Shown here: in pieces, positions 63,855 to 64,000 of the stretch | How the letters are laid out: each line of letters starts with the position of its first letter | Numbering within the stretch: position 1 is the stretch's first letter | Origin: Flavobacterium sp. PMTSA4 | Lineage (GTDB): Bacteria; Bacteroidota; Bacteroidia; Flavobacteriales; Flavobacteriaceae | Length of the DNA: 64,000 bases | Assembly (NCBI RefSeq): GCF_032098525.1 | Contig: NZ_CP134890.1 | Span: 1,612,001-1,676,000, forward strand | Reading direction: 5' to 3' | Made by a program: the position numbers and the translations under genes | Notes under the pieces: generated by a model | What the model was told of the DNA's origin: nothing | Databases searched by the model: none | Seen by the model: the letters and a program-made list of their open reading frames with translations, nothing else

Positions 63855-64000
63855 CTATAGATTTTTTACAGCTGCTTTAAATTGATTTCCTCTGTCTTCA
63901 TAGTTTTGAAATAAATCAAAACTTGCACAAGCAGGCGATAATAAAACAGCATCTCCTTTTTCAGTTAAATGTTTTGCCGTAATAACAGCATCTCGCATGT
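63855..64000 (-). CDS. murD: UDP-N-acetylmuramoylalanine--D-glutamate ligase, C-terminal end (partial)
   Basis: The last about 48 codons of a gene that starts beyond the right edge read ...DAVLLSPACASFDLFQNYEDRGNQF..., the conserved MurD C-terminal motif, and stop at TAG (63857-63855). MurD adds D-Glu to UDP-MurNAc-L-Ala. It is the first visible gene of the division/cell-wall operon. Confidence 0.93.
   Translation of the reverse strand, partial: MRDAVITAKHLTEKGDAVLLSPACASFDLFQNYEDRGNQFKAAVKNL

Overview
The window is AT-rich DNA from a member of the Bacteroidota, almost certainly a Flavobacterium-like Flavobacteriaceae. The evidence is a complete gldK-gldL-gldM-gldN cluster (type IX secretion and gliding), an exosortase F pair, a HYC_CC_PP metal-linked protein, a primary sigma factor without region 1.1, a long-tailed FtsZ, and promoters with the Bacteroidota -7 motif TAnnTTTG.

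Left part (1-14.5 kb) is accessory. A giant surface protein gene (1-5462, minus strand, open for about 1820 codons and running off the left edge) carries PKD-like, Ig-like and SprB-type repeats. It is followed by small lipoproteins, a small HTH protein, two paralogous His/Cys-rich mini-proteins, a lipoprotein cytochrome c, an arylamine N-acetyltransferase, and a two-component system (TPR lipoprotein histidine kinase plus LuxR-type regulator). Three copies of one perfect 22-bp inverted repeat (6138-6159, 6466-6487, 11100-11121) sit exactly 18 bp upstream of a -7-like box in front of three small operons. Both mini-protein paralogs are in these operons, and one copy directly abuts the response-regulator gene. 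This looks like a compact, undescribed regulon and is the main finding.

Middle part (14.6-36 kb) is mostly core genome: DUF1761 protein, pterin dehydratase, a FemAB/GNAT-like acyltransferase, an ABC-F ATPase, DUF983 protein, an FAD oxidoreductase, gldNMLK, an arginase-fold protein with lost metal ligands, topA, miaB, a sigma-54 activator, lptE, secG, groES and groEL. A four-helix-bundle (S23/IVP-type) gene is wedged between groES and groEL. Six 11-bp tandem repeats lie between topA and miaB.

Right part (36-64 kb) holds a DedA protein, a metal-linked operon (HYC_CC_PP protein, TonB receptor, HMA protein), a beta-CASP hydrolase coupled to an ATP-cone/PD-(D/E)XK nuclease, the exosortase F pair, a GAF-type methionine sulfoxide reductase-like protein, a cation:proton antiporter, rpsO, pnp, an ECF sigma factor with an unusual putative anti-sigma/beta-barrel fusion, an amino acid permease, rpoD, rpe, a zinc peptidase and tRNA-Arg. 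It ends with yqeY and the division/cell-wall cluster ftsZ-ftsA-ftsQ-murC-murG-ftsW-murD (murD cut by the right edge).
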